Source: Pseudomonadota bacterium
GTDB lineage: Bacteria > Pseudomonadota > Gammaproteobacteria > Burkholderiales > Casimicrobiaceae
DNA length: 64,000 bases
Assembly: GCA_018241765.1 (NCBI GenBank)
Contig: JAFEDD010000043.1
Span: 1 to 64,000, forward strand
Direction of reading: 5' to 3'
Notes under the pieces: model-generated
What the model was told of the DNA's origin: nothing
Database searches by the model: none
What the model saw: the letters and a program-made list of their open reading frames with translations, nothing else
Shown: positions 55,210 to 64,000 of the stretch, one piece after another
Layout of the letters: each line of letters opens with the position of its first letter
How positions within the stretch are numbered: the stretch's first letter is position 1
Translations under genes and position numbers: made by a program

Positions 55210-55315
55210 CAACGCGTCTCCGGCACGATGGAGGGATGGTGTTGGGCTCGAACGTCGATAATGCGTCCGCGAAACGTTGGTCTGCTTCGATTCATCCCGT
55301 CATTTTGTCATCAGC

Positions 55316-56620
55316 ATGAGCTTTGATCGTGATCACGGCTACCCCGCGCGTCCGGCGCGCCGCCGAGCGCTGCAGGCGGTGGCCACACTGAGCGTGGCGC
55401 ATCTGGCCGACGCCTTGGCTGACACCGCCACCCCCGTGCTTGCGTTTTCGCCCGCCGCGTTTGACGTGCACGCAGACCACGCGCTGATCTGGGTGGCGAC
55501 CACGGGACGCGCGAACGTGCACGTGCGCTTCGGGCGCTCGCCCGACGCGCTGAGCGAACACAGTGCGTCGATGGAACTGAACTCGGAGAACGGCCACTGT
55601 GCGGCGATTCGGCTGCGTGGTGTGCCGCAGGGTGTGGTGATCTACTACCGCGTGTTTGCAGGGGATCAGGCGCTTGGCGATGTTGCCCGGTTTCACAGCG
55701 CCCGCCGCTCGGGACAGAGCCTGACCCTCGTGTTTTCTGGTGACATGGAGGAACGTTACCGTCCGTTTCGGCTGTTCGACATCATGGCGGCGCAACGCCC
55801 GGACGTGTTCGTGCATCTCGGCGACACGGTCTACGCCGACATCCCCAAACGCGAATTTTCGCCAACCCTCGCCCATTACCGGCGCAAGCATGCACGCATT
55901 CGCGCCGACCTTCCGTTGCAGTCCTTTCTTGCGCAATGCGCCACCAGCGCGATCTGGGACGATCACGAGATCGAAAACGACGCGAATGGATCCATGCCGC
56001 AACTCGCTGTCGCCGAGCAAGCGTTTCGGGAGTTCTGGCCGTGCGACACGGTGCAGCGAAGCGGGCTCTACCGGGCGCTTCGCTTGAGCCCGGACGTCGA
56101 ATTGATGGTGCTCGACACGCGACGCTTTCGCAGCGTTCAGTCGCTGCCCGACGGGGCGCAGAAGACGATGCTCGGGTCGGTCCAGAAGGCTTGGTTTCTC
56201 GATGTGCTTGCGCAATCGAAGGCACAGTGGAAGATCGTGGCGACGTCGGTCCCATTTCATGGCAGCAGCGCCGACGCATGGGGAAATTACAGGAGTGAGC
56301 GCGATGAGATCGTCGAGTTCATCAAGCGGCAGCGCATCACGGGGGTCGTCATGATCAGCGCCGACTACCACTTCGCGCGTGAATGGAGCAACCGTCGCAC
56401 CGGCATCCGCGAATTCATGGCTGGCCCCATTGCGACCTTTCGTACATTCGACCGGAAACCCGAAGCGCGGGAGCAACACAGCAAGGGCCCGCATTTCGTG
56501 TTTGGCGATGATCTCAATTTCGGACTGTTGCACTATGATGGGGCGCGCGGCACGCTTGGCGTGCGCTATCACGACAGCACGGGTGCTACGCGCTTCGACA
56601 CGCTGCTGCCCGCTCCGTGA
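55316..56620 (+). CDS. PhoD-like metallophosphoesterase (probable Tat substrate)
   Basis: A 434-residue alkaline phosphatase D family protein. The N-terminus has ARRRALQAVATL, a plausible twin-arginine signal. An Ig-like N-domain (DHALIWVATTGRANVHVRF) precedes the metal-binding core: VFSGDMEE, VFVHLGDTVYAD, AIWDDHEIENDA and VMISADYHFAREW. PhoD enzymes hydrolyse phosphodiesters or teichoic/phospholipid substrates with Ca and Fe. ATG 55316 is chosen because it places the Arg pair near the N-terminus; ATG 55277 would add 13 residues. The phospholipase C-like gene follows after 61 bases. Confidence 0.85.
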   Translation: MSFDRDHGYPARPARRRALQAVATLSVAHLADALADTATPVLAFSPAAFDVHADHALIWVATTGRANVHVRFGRSPDALSEHSASMELNSENGHCAAIRLRGVPQGVVIYYRVFAGDQALGDVARFHSARRSGQSLTLVFSGDMEERYRPFRLFDIMAAQRPDVFVHLGDTVYADIPKREFSPTLAHYRRKHARIRADLPLQSFLAQCATSAIWDDHEIENDANGSMPQLAVAEQAFREFWPCDTVQRSGLYRALRLSPDVELMVLDTRRFRSVQSLPDGAQKTMLGSVQKAWFLDVLAQSKAQWKIVATSVPFHGSSADAWGNYRSERDEIVEFIKRQRITGVVMISADYHFAREWSNRRTGIREFMAGPIATFRTFDRKPEAREQHSKGPHFVFGDDLNFGLLHYDGARGTLGVRYHDSTGATRFDTLLPAP

Positions 56621-56681
56621 TGGCCTCGTCCGAGCGTGCGGAAGCTGCGGCGCGTGGCAACGCAAGGCATGGGAGTGATGC

Positions 56682-58142
56682 ATGAACGACACCGACGATG
56701 ACGAAGGCGCGACCTCCTTGACGCGACGCCGCTTTCTGAGCGGCAGCGCCGCACTGGCCGCCATGACGGCGCTGGAGTTGATGCCTCCCAATTTGCGCCG
56801 GACGTTGGCCGCGGGCGTGCCAAAGCGGGGCTCGTTGCGCGACATCAAGCATGTCGTGCTTCTCATGCAGGAGAACCGATCGTTCGACCACTACTTTGGC
56901 ACGCTGTCCGGCGTTCGCGGGTTCGGTGATCCGGACGCACTGATGCTGGCCAACGGCAAGTCCGTGTTCCATCAACCCGACGAAGCGAATCCGCTGGGTT
57001 ATCTGCTGCCGTTTCATTTCGATACGCGCCGCAGCAGCGCGCAGAAGATTCCGTCGACGAGCCACGCCTGGAAGGTGCAGCACGAAGCGTGGAACGCAGG
57101 GCGGATGGATAACTGGCTCGCTGCGCATCGCAGCGCGGAGGGAGCCAAGGCGCCCTACGTCATGGGTTACTACCGGCGGGAGGACATTCCCTTCCACTTT
57201 GCGCTCGCCGACATGTTCACGATCTGCGACGCCTATCACTGTTCGGTGCTTGGGCCGACGTGGCCGAACCGCATGTACTGGATGACCGCGAGCATCGACG
57301 CCGGCGGTGAGTACGGCGGACCGATGACGGGCAACAAGAAGATCAAGGGTGGTTACCGCTGGACGACTTACGCCGAACGCCTGGAGAAGGCGGGCGTCAG
57401 TTGGAAGGTGTATCAGCAGCGGGACAACTATGGTTGCAACATGCTCGAGTACTTCCGCGCGTTCCAGCGCGCAGATCCCGACTCGACGCTGTTCCAGCGC
57501 GGCATGGTTCGTGAGGCGGAGGGGAAGTTCGAGGACGATGCGGTGAACGACCGGCTCCCCGCCGTGTCTTGGATCATGCCGACGAGCGTCGAGTCCGAGC
57601 ACCCGGACCATCTACCCGCTGCCGGTGCCGCCTTCATCGCGCGAAAACTGAATGCTCTCGCCGCGCGGCCCGACGTCTGGGCCAAGACGGCGTTCATTCT
57701 CTGCTACGACGAGAACGACGGGTTGTTCGATCACGTGCCGCCTCCGGTGCCGCCCGACGGCACGGCGGGGGAGTACGTAGGGGGCGAGCCGATCGGTGCC
57801 GGCTTTCGCGTTCCCTGCCTCATCATTTCGCCGTGGACGACGGGTGGATGGATATGCAGCGAGCGCTTCGATCACACGTCCGTGTTGCGTTTTCTCGAAC
57901 GCTGGACCGGCGTGACCGAGCCGAACATCAGCGAATGGCGACGGAGCACCTTTGGCGACTTGACGTCGGCCTTTCGTTTCGAAGAGGAGGGGGCGGCAGC
58001 GCCGCGCTACCCGGATGCCGCCGCGATGTACGCGAAGGTTCAGGACGAACTGCCAACGCTGCCGAAGCCCAAGCTGCCTACGGTCGATCAGGCGCGCCCG
58101 ACGCAGGAACCGGGGCGCCGTCGCCAAGTCGGTTCACGCTGA
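56682..58142 (+). CDS. Phospholipase C / acid phosphatase family phosphoesterase (Tat substrate)
   Basis: A 486-residue secreted phosphoesterase. TRRRFLSGSAALAAM is a classical Tat signal. The active-site region IKHVVLLMQENRSFDHYFG is the family hallmark, with further blocks GPTWPNRMYWMTAS, ESEHPDHLP, CYDENDGLFDHVPPP and FDHTSVLRFLE. At 486 residues it lacks the two C-terminal domains of Pseudomonas PlcH/PlcN (~700 residues), so it is closer in layout to AcpA-like enzymes. GGGAG at 56670-56674 is its ribosome-binding site. With the PhoD-like gene it forms a probable phosphate- or lipid-scavenging pair. Confidence 0.88.
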   Translation: MNDTDDDEGATSLTRRRFLSGSAALAAMTALELMPPNLRRTLAAGVPKRGSLRDIKHVVLLMQENRSFDHYFGTLSGVRGFGDPDALMLANGKSVFHQPDEANPLGYLLPFHFDTRRSSAQKIPSTSHAWKVQHEAWNAGRMDNWLAAHRSAEGAKAPYVMGYYRREDIPFHFALADMFTICDAYHCSVLGPTWPNRMYWMTASIDAGGEYGGPMTGNKKIKGGYRWTTYAERLEKAGVSWKVYQQRDNYGCNMLEYFRAFQRADPDSTLFQRGMVREAEGKFEDDAVNDRLPAVSWIMPTSVESEHPDHLPAAGAAFIARKLNALAARPDVWAKTAFILCYDENDGLFDHVPPPVPPDGTAGEYVGGEPIGAGFRVPCLIISPWTTGGWICSERFDHTSVLRFLERWTGVTEPNISEWRRSTFGDLTSAFRFEEEGAAAPRYPDAAAMYAKVQDELPTLPKPKLPTVDQARPTQEPGRRRQVGSR

Positions 58143-58196
58143 TCGCGCCAAGCGGTTGGTCGCGACATCGCCTGCCGCAGCGATGGCTCGCCGATG

Positions 58197-60488
58197 TCAG
58201 AAACCGATGCTCCGAGCCCACTTCACGTCCGGTTTGACCTTGTGCTCCTGTTCGAGCTGGTCGAGAAACGCTTGGGCGTCCATGGTCTCATCGAGCAATG
58301 TGATTTGCCGCTTCACGGCAGCGAAGTCGCCGGGAGTCAACCATTCGAGTCGGTGCAAGCGTTGCTGCACGGCGGCGTCCAGGCGCTCTTTCGCGCCGTC
58401 CAGCGCTTCGGTGATGAACATGCGCTCCCGTTGTTCGCGGGTGAGCGGCTTGAACTGGATCTTGAACGTGAAGCGTCGTAGCGCCGCTTCGTCGATGCGG
58501 TCGAAGAGGTTGGTGGTGCAGATGAAGACGCCGTTGAAGCGCTCCATGCCCTGCAACATTTCGTTGACTTCGGTGACCTCGTAGCTGCGTTGCGCCAGCG
58601 CGCGGTTCTGCAGAAAACTGTCGGCCTCGTCGAGCAGCAGGACGGCCTTCTCCTGTTCGGCCTCCTTGAACATCGCCGCCATGTTCTGTTCGGTCTCCCC
58701 CACATATTTGCTCATCAGATCGCTCGCCTTCTTGATGATGAGCGGCTTTTCGATGGTTTTCGCGATGTACTCGGCAAGTGCCGTCTTGCCGGTGCCCGGC
58801 ATACCGAAGAAGCACAGCGTGCCGTGCCCACGGTTCTTGATCGCATTGACGATCTTTTCGACCGGATGGCGCGTTTCGATGTTGAGCAGTGACAGGTCGT
58901 AGGCGGTCACCAAAGGGCGCAGACCGCCACGGTCCATCCCGTCGCGGTAGCCCAGCGCCTCGTCGCTGCGCTCGAGTTGCCGTAGAACCAGCGCTTCGAC
59001 ATCGTCGTCGACCATGCCATGCGTCAGTTGCGCGAAACGAGCGGCCGCGTGAATCTGCGCGGGCGTCAAGGTGCGCCGCGCCGCCAGTTTCTCGACGAAT
59101 TCCGCGCTGACGTTGAGACCGGCGAGGTGCTTGCGCGTGATGTTCGCCCGGACGTTCTGTGGCGGGTTTTTCAATTCCAGGTGAAACTGGAAGCGCCGTC
59201 GGTACGCCGGATCGATCTGGCCGATGGCGTTGGAGATCCAGATCGTCGGCACCGGATTGGTTTCGAGCGTCTGATTGACCCATGCCTTGCCGTTCACGCT
59301 GCCGCGATGTTGCTCGTCGTTGAACAGGTTGTTGAGCATTTCGGAAGGATTGTTCGGAAATACGTCCTCGACTTCATCGAACAGCAGCACGGTGTTGGCG
59401 CGCCCCTTCAGGAATGACTGTGAAATCTGCAGCGAGCGGTAACGCTCCTTGCCCGGCATGCTCTGGCCGTCGCGATCGAAGCACTCGACCTCGTAGAGCT
59501 CCGCTTCGGCCAACGCCGTGATGACCTTGGCGAATTCGGTCTTGCCGGTGCCGGGTGCGCCGTAGAGCAGCACGTTCACACCGACCTCGCGGCGCTGCGT
59601 GGCCGCCTTCAGGAGCGCGGCCAGATAGCGGGCGTCGGCGTCGACGTGCGGATAGTCGGAGGCGGTGAGCGTGGAGGGTTTCGCCGGGTGCGTGAACGCC
59701 GCCATCATCGCGCCTTCCGACTCGTAGGCTTCGAGCAGGATGGGCAGCAGGCGATCGGATAGACGCATCAGGTCACCGAGGTCGGTGACGTTGTGCTCGG
59801 CGATCGGCGCGTCGATCAAGGCGAGCGATTCGAGCCGCCCGCCAGGCTTCAAGGCCAATGCGATGTCGTTGGCGGCAACGCCCGTGACTTCGCCGAGCAT
59901 CGCGTGCGCCTCGGCCGCACTGGCTGACTTGCAGTCGACGAGAATCGGGCGCAGATCCCGTGTGCACTTGGCGAGCGCGGCACATTCGATGAGCGTTTGC
60001 TCCGCCAGCGTGAGCGAGAGCACGCGCGAGAGCATCGCGATGTTGTCGGTCAGGCGCATCGGTGCGTGCTGGGCGTCCTTGGTCAGCGCATCGACCGTAC
60101 CCTGGAACAGCGCAAGCACGTCCTTTCCATTCTGCTTGCAGAATTCGTCGAGGTAATAGAACACCGTGGTGTCGTCGTAGGTGCCGTTCCACACAGCGTG
60201 GCGGGCGATGAATTCCTGTGGGGATAGTTTGCCGACGCCGGCCCATGCCGGCATTTCGATGCAGCGCCCCGACAGAAACTTCTGTAGCTTGATGGTGATC
60301 GACACCGGCCAAACCAGATGCCGCGCGGTCAACGTCATGACGTCACCGATGTCGCGCCGCAGATTGAACTTCGGTCCCAGCGCGAGCACGAGGCGCAGTG
60401 CGAAAAGGGCCGAACGACGGTCTACCGGCGCCGTCAGATGCGCCTGTGGGCAGGGAATCATCAGGCTGCTGTCGAATTCGTCGGACAT
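58197..60488 (-). CDS. Tandem AAA+ ATPase of unknown role
   Basis: A 763-residue protein with two AAA+ modules. Module 1: Walker A GAPGTGKTEF (~309), Walker B LLFDEVEDVF, sensor ISNAIGQID. Module 2: Walker A GMPGTGKTAL (~560), Walker B LLLDEADSFL, sensor TTNLFDRID. Both have arginine-finger-like RRRFQFHLEL or RRFTFKIQF stretches. The ~300-residue N-terminal domain is helical without recognised motifs. Module order suggests a hexameric Cdc48/ClpB-like remodelling machine, but no partner protease or substrate gene is adjacent. ATG 60488 is preceded by GAGGGAAG. A much longer upstream open frame is antisense to the Bug gene and rejected. Confidence 0.82.
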   Translation of the reverse strand: MSDEFDSSLMIPCPQAHLTAPVDRRSALFALRLVLALGPKFNLRRDIGDVMTLTARHLVWPVSITIKLQKFLSGRCIEMPAWAGVGKLSPQEFIARHAVWNGTYDDTTVFYYLDEFCKQNGKDVLALFQGTVDALTKDAQHAPMRLTDNIAMLSRVLSLTLAEQTLIECAALAKCTRDLRPILVDCKSASAAEAHAMLGEVTGVAANDIALALKPGGRLESLALIDAPIAEHNVTDLGDLMRLSDRLLPILLEAYESEGAMMAAFTHPAKPSTLTASDYPHVDADARYLAALLKAATQRREVGVNVLLYGAPGTGKTEFAKVITALAEAELYEVECFDRDGQSMPGKERYRSLQISQSFLKGRANTVLLFDEVEDVFPNNPSEMLNNLFNDEQHRGSVNGKAWVNQTLETNPVPTIWISNAIGQIDPAYRRRFQFHLELKNPPQNVRANITRKHLAGLNVSAEFVEKLAARRTLTPAQIHAAARFAQLTHGMVDDDVEALVLRQLERSDEALGYRDGMDRGGLRPLVTAYDLSLLNIETRHPVEKIVNAIKNRGHGTLCFFGMPGTGKTALAEYIAKTIEKPLIIKKASDLMSKYVGETEQNMAAMFKEAEQEKAVLLLDEADSFLQNRALAQRSYEVTEVNEMLQGMERFNGVFICTTNLFDRIDEAALRRFTFKIQFKPLTREQRERMFITEALDGAKERLDAAVQQRLHRLEWLTPGDFAAVKRQITLLDETMDAQAFLDQLEQEHKVKPDVKWARSIGF

Positions 60489-60605
60489 GGCTTCCCTCTC
60501 GGCGTTGCTCGGTTTGCGGGCGTGACTGTAACGCAGGAACGGGTCCCCGGTTGACCGCAGGGCTACAATCCGCGCGTTTTTTGCCGTCATCGGAAATCTC
60601 ACGTC

Positions 60606-61562
60606 ATGCGAGCGTTGTCTGTCCTGGTTTTCACCGCGTTGCTGTCGGGGGCGGTGCTTGCGGACTATCCGGTCCGTCCCATCAAACTGGTGGTGCCGTT
60701 TGCCGCTGGTGCCGGAACCGATGCCGTTGCTCGCTACATGGCGCAGAAACTCGAAGAGACGCTTCGGCAGCCGGTGGTCGTCGACAATCGCGTCGGCGCG
60801 AGCGGCGCGATCGGCACGCAGGCCGTGGCGCAGGCACCCGCCGACGGCTATACGCTGCTGTTCGTGGCGTCGCCGTTCACGACGGTGGCTGCCGCCACGC
60901 CAACGACCGCCGGCTACGACCCGATTCGCCAGTTCGAACCGGTTGCGCTCATTGCCACCGGCCCGCTGGTGTGGGTTTCCAATGCGCAGGCTCCGTTCTC
61001 GTCGCTGCGCGAGATGATCGGCTATGCGCGCGCGCACCCGGGTGCCCTGAGCTACGGCAGTGCCGGTGCCGGTGGCGTAAATCATCTGGCGCTCGAACTC
61101 TTCAAGGTGCGTACCGGGACCGACATGCTTCATGTGCCGTACAAGGGCATCGCGCCAGCCACGACCGATCTGTTGGGTGGCTCGATCATGACGTTGACCG
61201 GCACCGTGCCGGCCGTACTTCCGTATGTGAAATCCGGAAAATTGCGGGCGCTCGCGGTGACCGGCGACAAGCGCTCGGTGCTGATGCCCGACGTTCCCAC
61301 CGTGAAGGAAGCTGGCGCCAGCGGTACCGAGGTCTACAACTATTGGGGCATCGTCGCGCCGAGCGGCACGCCCGCCGCCATCGTTCATCGGTTGAATGCG
61401 GATGTTCAGAAAATCCTCGCCAAGAAGGAAGTTCAGGAGCGCCTGGCCGGTGATGGCGTTGACATCACGCCCGGCGGGCCCGACCGGTTGGCGGCGTTCA
61501 TCGCCAATGACTTCAACGGTTGGCGTGGCGTGGTGCGCGACGCACGGCTGAAGCTCGAGTAA
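60606..61562 (+). CDS. Bug-family periplasmic solute-binding protein (TctC-like)
   Basis: A 318-residue extracytoplasmic receptor. The signal peptide (LSVLVFTALLSGAVLA) is cleaved before DYPVRPIKLVVPFAAGAGTD, the standard Bug opening. VVVDNRVGASGAIGTQ, ADGYTLLF, SYGSAGAGGVNHLA, VPYKGIAPATTDLLGG and PDVPTVKEAG are family motifs. Such proteins bind carboxylates for TctAB permeases or signalling, but no tct genes are nearby (an orphan receptor, as is common in Burkholderiales). TACAAT at 60564-60569 is a possible -10. Confidence 0.93.
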   Translation: MRALSVLVFTALLSGAVLADYPVRPIKLVVPFAAGAGTDAVARYMAQKLEETLRQPVVVDNRVGASGAIGTQAVAQAPADGYTLLFVASPFTTVAAATPTTAGYDPIRQFEPVALIATGPLVWVSNAQAPFSSLREMIGYARAHPGALSYGSAGAGGVNHLALELFKVRTGTDMLHVPYKGIAPATTDLLGGSIMTLTGTVPAVLPYVKSGKLRALAVTGDKRSVLMPDVPTVKEAGASGTEVYNYWGIVAPSGTPAAIVHRLNADVQKILAKKEVQERLAGDGVDITPGGPDRLAAFIANDFNGWRGVVRDARLKLE

Positions 61563-61594
61563 GAGATCGATTCCGGTCGTGGCGGTACACAGGA

Positions 61595-62995
61595 TCAGGC
61601 GAACGGGCGGAACGCTTCGGGCGAGCGCTCGATGACCTGACGCAGCAGGCGGAAGACGTCGCCATCGAACGGCAGCCGGGCGCCGCCTGCCAGCGAACAC
61701 CATTGGTCGAAAGCGAGCAGATCGACGCGATCATGTTCGATGTCGCGTTCCTCGAAGATGGTCGCACCGGGAAATGGCCACGCCGGCAAACGCTTTGACG
61801 CCAAGGCGATTTGCAGTCGCTGTCGGTATCGATCGCGGCTTTCACTGTCTTCGCAGTAACCGTGGCAGCGCCCGATCTGACGCGCGAAACAGGGCTCACC
61901 GGCATGGCGCGGTCGCGAGAACCCGAGTTGGTGGTCGCACAGCCGATGCTCGCGTGCCGCCGCCATCAGCCATCGTTTGGCCGCAGCCTGGTCGGTGAAC
62001 GGCCCGTAGCGATCCGGCACGACGTCCTTCGCCTCCGACGCAGCGCACCACTCGAGATGCAAGCCACGCTCATCGTCGGAGAGGTCAAGAAATCCCTGCC
62101 GTTCCCGCCTGCGAAGCGCGATGTTGCGCAGAGGCATCCGTTCCTTGATCAGCTCCGACTCCAGCAGCAAGGCGCTGAACTCGCCTGCTGTTGGCCGCCA
62201 CTCGATGCGTCGCAATTCACGCGAGAGGCGGGCATCGTTCATCGTCATGTGATCGCTCGAAAAATGCGAGCGAATGCGCTCGCGCAGGTGCTTTGCCTTG
62301 CCGATGTAGATGGGGAGATCGTTGACGCCGAAAAACAGGTAGACGCCGGGCCCATCGGGGATGTTGGCCAGCGCGTCCGGTGGCAGATGCGGCGGCAGCG
62401 AAGGCGTGCGCAACAGGGCGCGAGCGGCGGCCGCCACGTTGGCGGGCGAATGCTCCTCGCTCGCGTGTTGCACGAATGCCGCCGTGGCTTCGCAATCGCC
62501 CATTGCGCGGTGACGCTCGAAATGACCCAGGCGATGACGGGAAACCAGCGCGTCGAGGCCGTGACCGCGTTCAGTCGGGTAGAGCCGCCGCGACAGCCGC
62601 ACCGTGCACAGCAGATCGGCCGAAAACTGCTCCTGTACCCGGCGAAACTCGTTCTTGATGAAGCCGTAATCGAAGCGCGCGTTGTGGGCAACAAACACGG
62701 CGCCATCGAGCAGCGCGCACAACTCTTCGCGGATGGCGAAGAATTCTGGCGCGTCGCGAACCATCGCGTTGCTGATTCCCGTCAGTGTCTGAATCGCCGG
62801 TGGAATCGGCACACTCGGGTTGATCAGGGACTGCCAGCGTGTTTGGCGGCCGTCCGCGTGGAATCGGATGACGGCGATTTCGGTGACGCGGTCCGCGAGT
62901 GGGTTGCCACCGGTCGTCTCGACATCGATGAACGCGAATTCGCCGAGTGCGAGAAGCTCCGGAGGCAACGCCAGCGGCTGGCGCGACGGATGCAT
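61595..62995 (-). CDS. DEDDh exonuclease fused to UvrC-like GIY-YIG nuclease (Cho)
   Basis: A 466-residue fusion. Residues ~15-180 are a DnaQ-like 3'-5' exonuclease: FIDVETTGG (Exo I), FVAHNARFDYGF (Exo II) and HRAMGDCEATA (Exo III, His and Asp). Residues ~205-290 are a GIY-YIG domain with GPGVYLFFG, LPIYIGKAKHLRERI and the catalytic Glu in LLLESELIKE. A C-terminal UvrC/Cho-like region follows. Such fusions are annotated as DNA polymerase III epsilon-like/excinuclease Cho in betaproteobacteria and probably act in nucleotide excision repair. It is convergent with the Bug gene. Confidence 0.92.
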   Translation of the reverse strand: MHPSRQPLALPPELLALGEFAFIDVETTGGNPLADRVTEIAVIRFHADGRQTRWQSLINPSVPIPPAIQTLTGISNAMVRDAPEFFAIREELCALLDGAVFVAHNARFDYGFIKNEFRRVQEQFSADLLCTVRLSRRLYPTERGHGLDALVSRHRLGHFERHRAMGDCEATAAFVQHASEEHSPANVAAAARALLRTPSLPPHLPPDALANIPDGPGVYLFFGVNDLPIYIGKAKHLRERIRSHFSSDHMTMNDARLSRELRRIEWRPTAGEFSALLLESELIKERMPLRNIALRRRERQGFLDLSDDERGLHLEWCAASEAKDVVPDRYGPFTDQAAAKRWLMAAAREHRLCDHQLGFSRPRHAGEPCFARQIGRCHGYCEDSESRDRYRQRLQIALASKRLPAWPFPGATIFEERDIEHDRVDLLAFDQWCSLAGGARLPFDGDVFRLLRQVIERSPEAFRPFA

Positions 62996-63004
62996 GGCGG
63001 CGGC

Positions 63005-64000
63005 TCAGACGCCGGTGTCGTTGCGAGGTGGCACGAGCAGGAGCTTGTCGATGCGACGGCCATCCATGTCGACGACTTCGAGTCGATACTCGCCGTGCAT
63101 CGTGATGTCCGCGACCATCGCGATGCGCCCGAGTTCGGCCATGACGAAACCGCCGAGCGTGCGGTAGTCGCCGCTGCGCTCGCCAGCAAAGCCCGGTGCA
63201 TCGGGGAACAATTCGCGAAAGCGTTCGAGCGACACGGAGCCGTCGAGCAGCCAACTGCCGTCGGCGCGTCGCACTGCGTCGGAATTCGCGGCCTCTCCCT
63301 CGTCGCCGAGGTCTCCGACCAACGCTTCCAGCACGTCGGTATGGGTGACCATGCCGAGCACTTCGCCGTGCTCGTCGACGACCAGAGCCAGCGACTCGCG
63401 TGTGCGCTTGAAGGTTTCGAGCGCTTCGAGCACGGAGATCGTCTCCGGGATGAAAACGGCTTCCTTGCGGACACGCTCGGGCATCAGCTTGCCGCTCTTC
63501 AGGTAATGCGCCAAGAGGTCACCCGAATCGATGACGCCGATGACGTTGGAGACGTCGCCGCGGACCACCGGATAGCGCGTGTGATGGCTCTGCTTGAGCA
63601 GTTCGAGCGTCGCCGCCGGGTCGGCCTCGACGTCGATGACCGTCAGGTCAGCGCGTGGCGTCATGATGTGATCGACGCTGTGTTCGTCGAGGTTGAACAC
63701 TCGCGAGACGATGTGTGACTCGTTGGCGTCGAAGACACCGGCACTGGCCCCTTCGCGCATCAATCCCTTGATGTCTTCCTCGGTAACCGACGGGTCATCG
63801 GCCTTGCGGCGCCCGATCAGATGTACCAGCGCGTCCGTCGTGAGCGCGAGCAAGCGAACGAGCGGCTTGGCACCGACGGCGAGCCAGAGCATCGGTCGCG
63901 CGCTCCATCGCGCGATGGTTTCCGGAAACAGCAGGCCGATGCGCTTGGGTACCAGTTCGCCGAAAATCAGGGAGGCGAGCCCGATCGCGGCGACGACGGT
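63005..64000 (-). CDS. CorC/HlyC (TlyC) family CBS-domain protein, C-terminal part
   Basis: The frame is open to the window edge and lacks a start. The last part of the CNNM membrane domain is visible (AAIGLASLIFGELVPKRIGL, PETIARW). It is followed by the EEDIKGLMREGASAGVFD linker and two CBS motifs (VDHIMTPRADLTVID... and VFIPETISVLEALETFKR...VVDEHGEVLGMVTHTDVL). A CorC/HlyC transporter-associated domain ends with DYRTLGGFVMAELGRI. The family is linked to Mg/Co efflux and membrane integrity. It lies nine bases beyond the start of the exonuclease-Cho gene on the same strand, so the two are probably co-transcribed. Confidence 0.92.
   Translation of the reverse strand, partial: TVVAAIGLASLIFGELVPKRIGLLFPETIARWSARPMLWLAVGAKPLVRLLALTTDALVHLIGRRKADDPSVTEEDIKGLMREGASAGVFDANESHIVSRVFNLDEHSVDHIMTPRADLTVIDVEADPAATLELLKQSHHTRYPVVRGDVSNVIGVIDSGDLLAHYLKSGKLMPERVRKEAVFIPETISVLEALETFKRTRESLALVVDEHGEVLGMVTHTDVLEALVGDLGDEGEAANSDAVRRADGSWLLDGSVSLERFRELFPDAPGFAGERSGDYRTLGGFVMAELGRIAMVADITMHGEYRLEVVDMDGRRIDKLLLVPPRNDTGV

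Noticed and set aside
60489..61703. 400-residue N-terminal extension of the AAA+ protein
   Set aside because: It is antisense to the clearly coding Bug gene and has no domain character; ATG 60488 has a ribosome-binding site.

Overview
The window is GC-rich, densely coded Gram-negative DNA. The gene order rpsB-tsf-pyrH-frr-uppS-cdsA-dxr-rseP-bamA-skp-lpxD-fabZ-lpxA-lpxB-rnhB is the classical beta/gamma-proteobacterial arrangement. A Bug-type periplasmic binding protein and an exonuclease-Cho fusion point towards a betaproteobacterium; this is inference from gene content, not a phylogenetic result. One discordant marker is a full-length 5-aminolevulinate synthase (Shemin pathway), which most beta/gamma-proteobacteria lack.

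Region 1 (1-20437) is a surface-polysaccharide locus. After the 3' end of a family 2 glycosyltransferase comes a 1.9 kb tandem array of about 20 units of 93 bp. Each unit carries two GTAG-headed hairpins in opposite orientation (a REP/BIME-type array). Then follows a long, tightly overlapping plus-strand gene string: an asparagine-synthetase-like amidotransferase fused to a glycosyltransferase, four further GT2 enzymes, a GT4 enzyme, a formyltransferase-fold enzyme, a polysaccharide deacetylase, a Wzy/WaaL-like membrane protein, GalE, a NodU/CmcH-type carbamoyltransferase, Gmd, Fcl and a YdcF/ElyC protein. A WecA/MraY-type phosphosugar transferase faces it convergently. Together these would build a fucose-containing glycan decorated by amidation, formylation, carbamoylation and deacetylation. 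No flippase or ABC exporter is in the window.

Region 2 (20625-36311) is housekeeping: YgfZ on the minus strand, then translation factors, UMP kinase, isoprenoid and phospholipid synthesis, outer-membrane assembly (RseP, BamA, Skp) and lipid A synthesis (LpxD, FabZ, LpxA, LpxB), ending with RNase HII. Many genes overlap by one to four bases.

Region 3 (36333-48088) is accessory metabolism. It holds a flavin reductase, an aldo/keto reductase, a DMT permease and a class-I-amidotransferase-like hydrolase. A ferritin-like di-iron protein is paired with a 2Fe-2S/FAD/NAD reductase; a near-perfect 20-bp palindrome fills its promoter spacer and a strong terminator lies between the two genes. Next are an unknown membrane-anchored protein, 5-aminolevulinate synthase, FolP and a coniferyl-aldehyde-type dehydrogenase. 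A gene-free, repeat-rich kilobase (47105-48088) then separates folP from glmM, which are adjacent in many relatives.

Region 4 (48089-64000) contains GlmM, a type Vd patatin autotransporter, an MFS permease overlapping an unknown 742-residue membrane protein, two probable Tat-exported phosphatases/phospholipases (PhoD-like and PLC-like), a tandem AAA+ ATPase, a Bug protein, the exonuclease-Cho fusion, and a CorC/HlyC-type CBS protein running off the right edge.

Two further repeat families were found by reading between genes: a hairpin-forming element at three places (about 21.6, 43.3 and 47.6 kb), and three copies of a CTAC/GTAG-flanked palindrome at 47.4-47.95 kb. No rRNA, tRNA, CRISPR array, prophage or insertion sequence was recognised.
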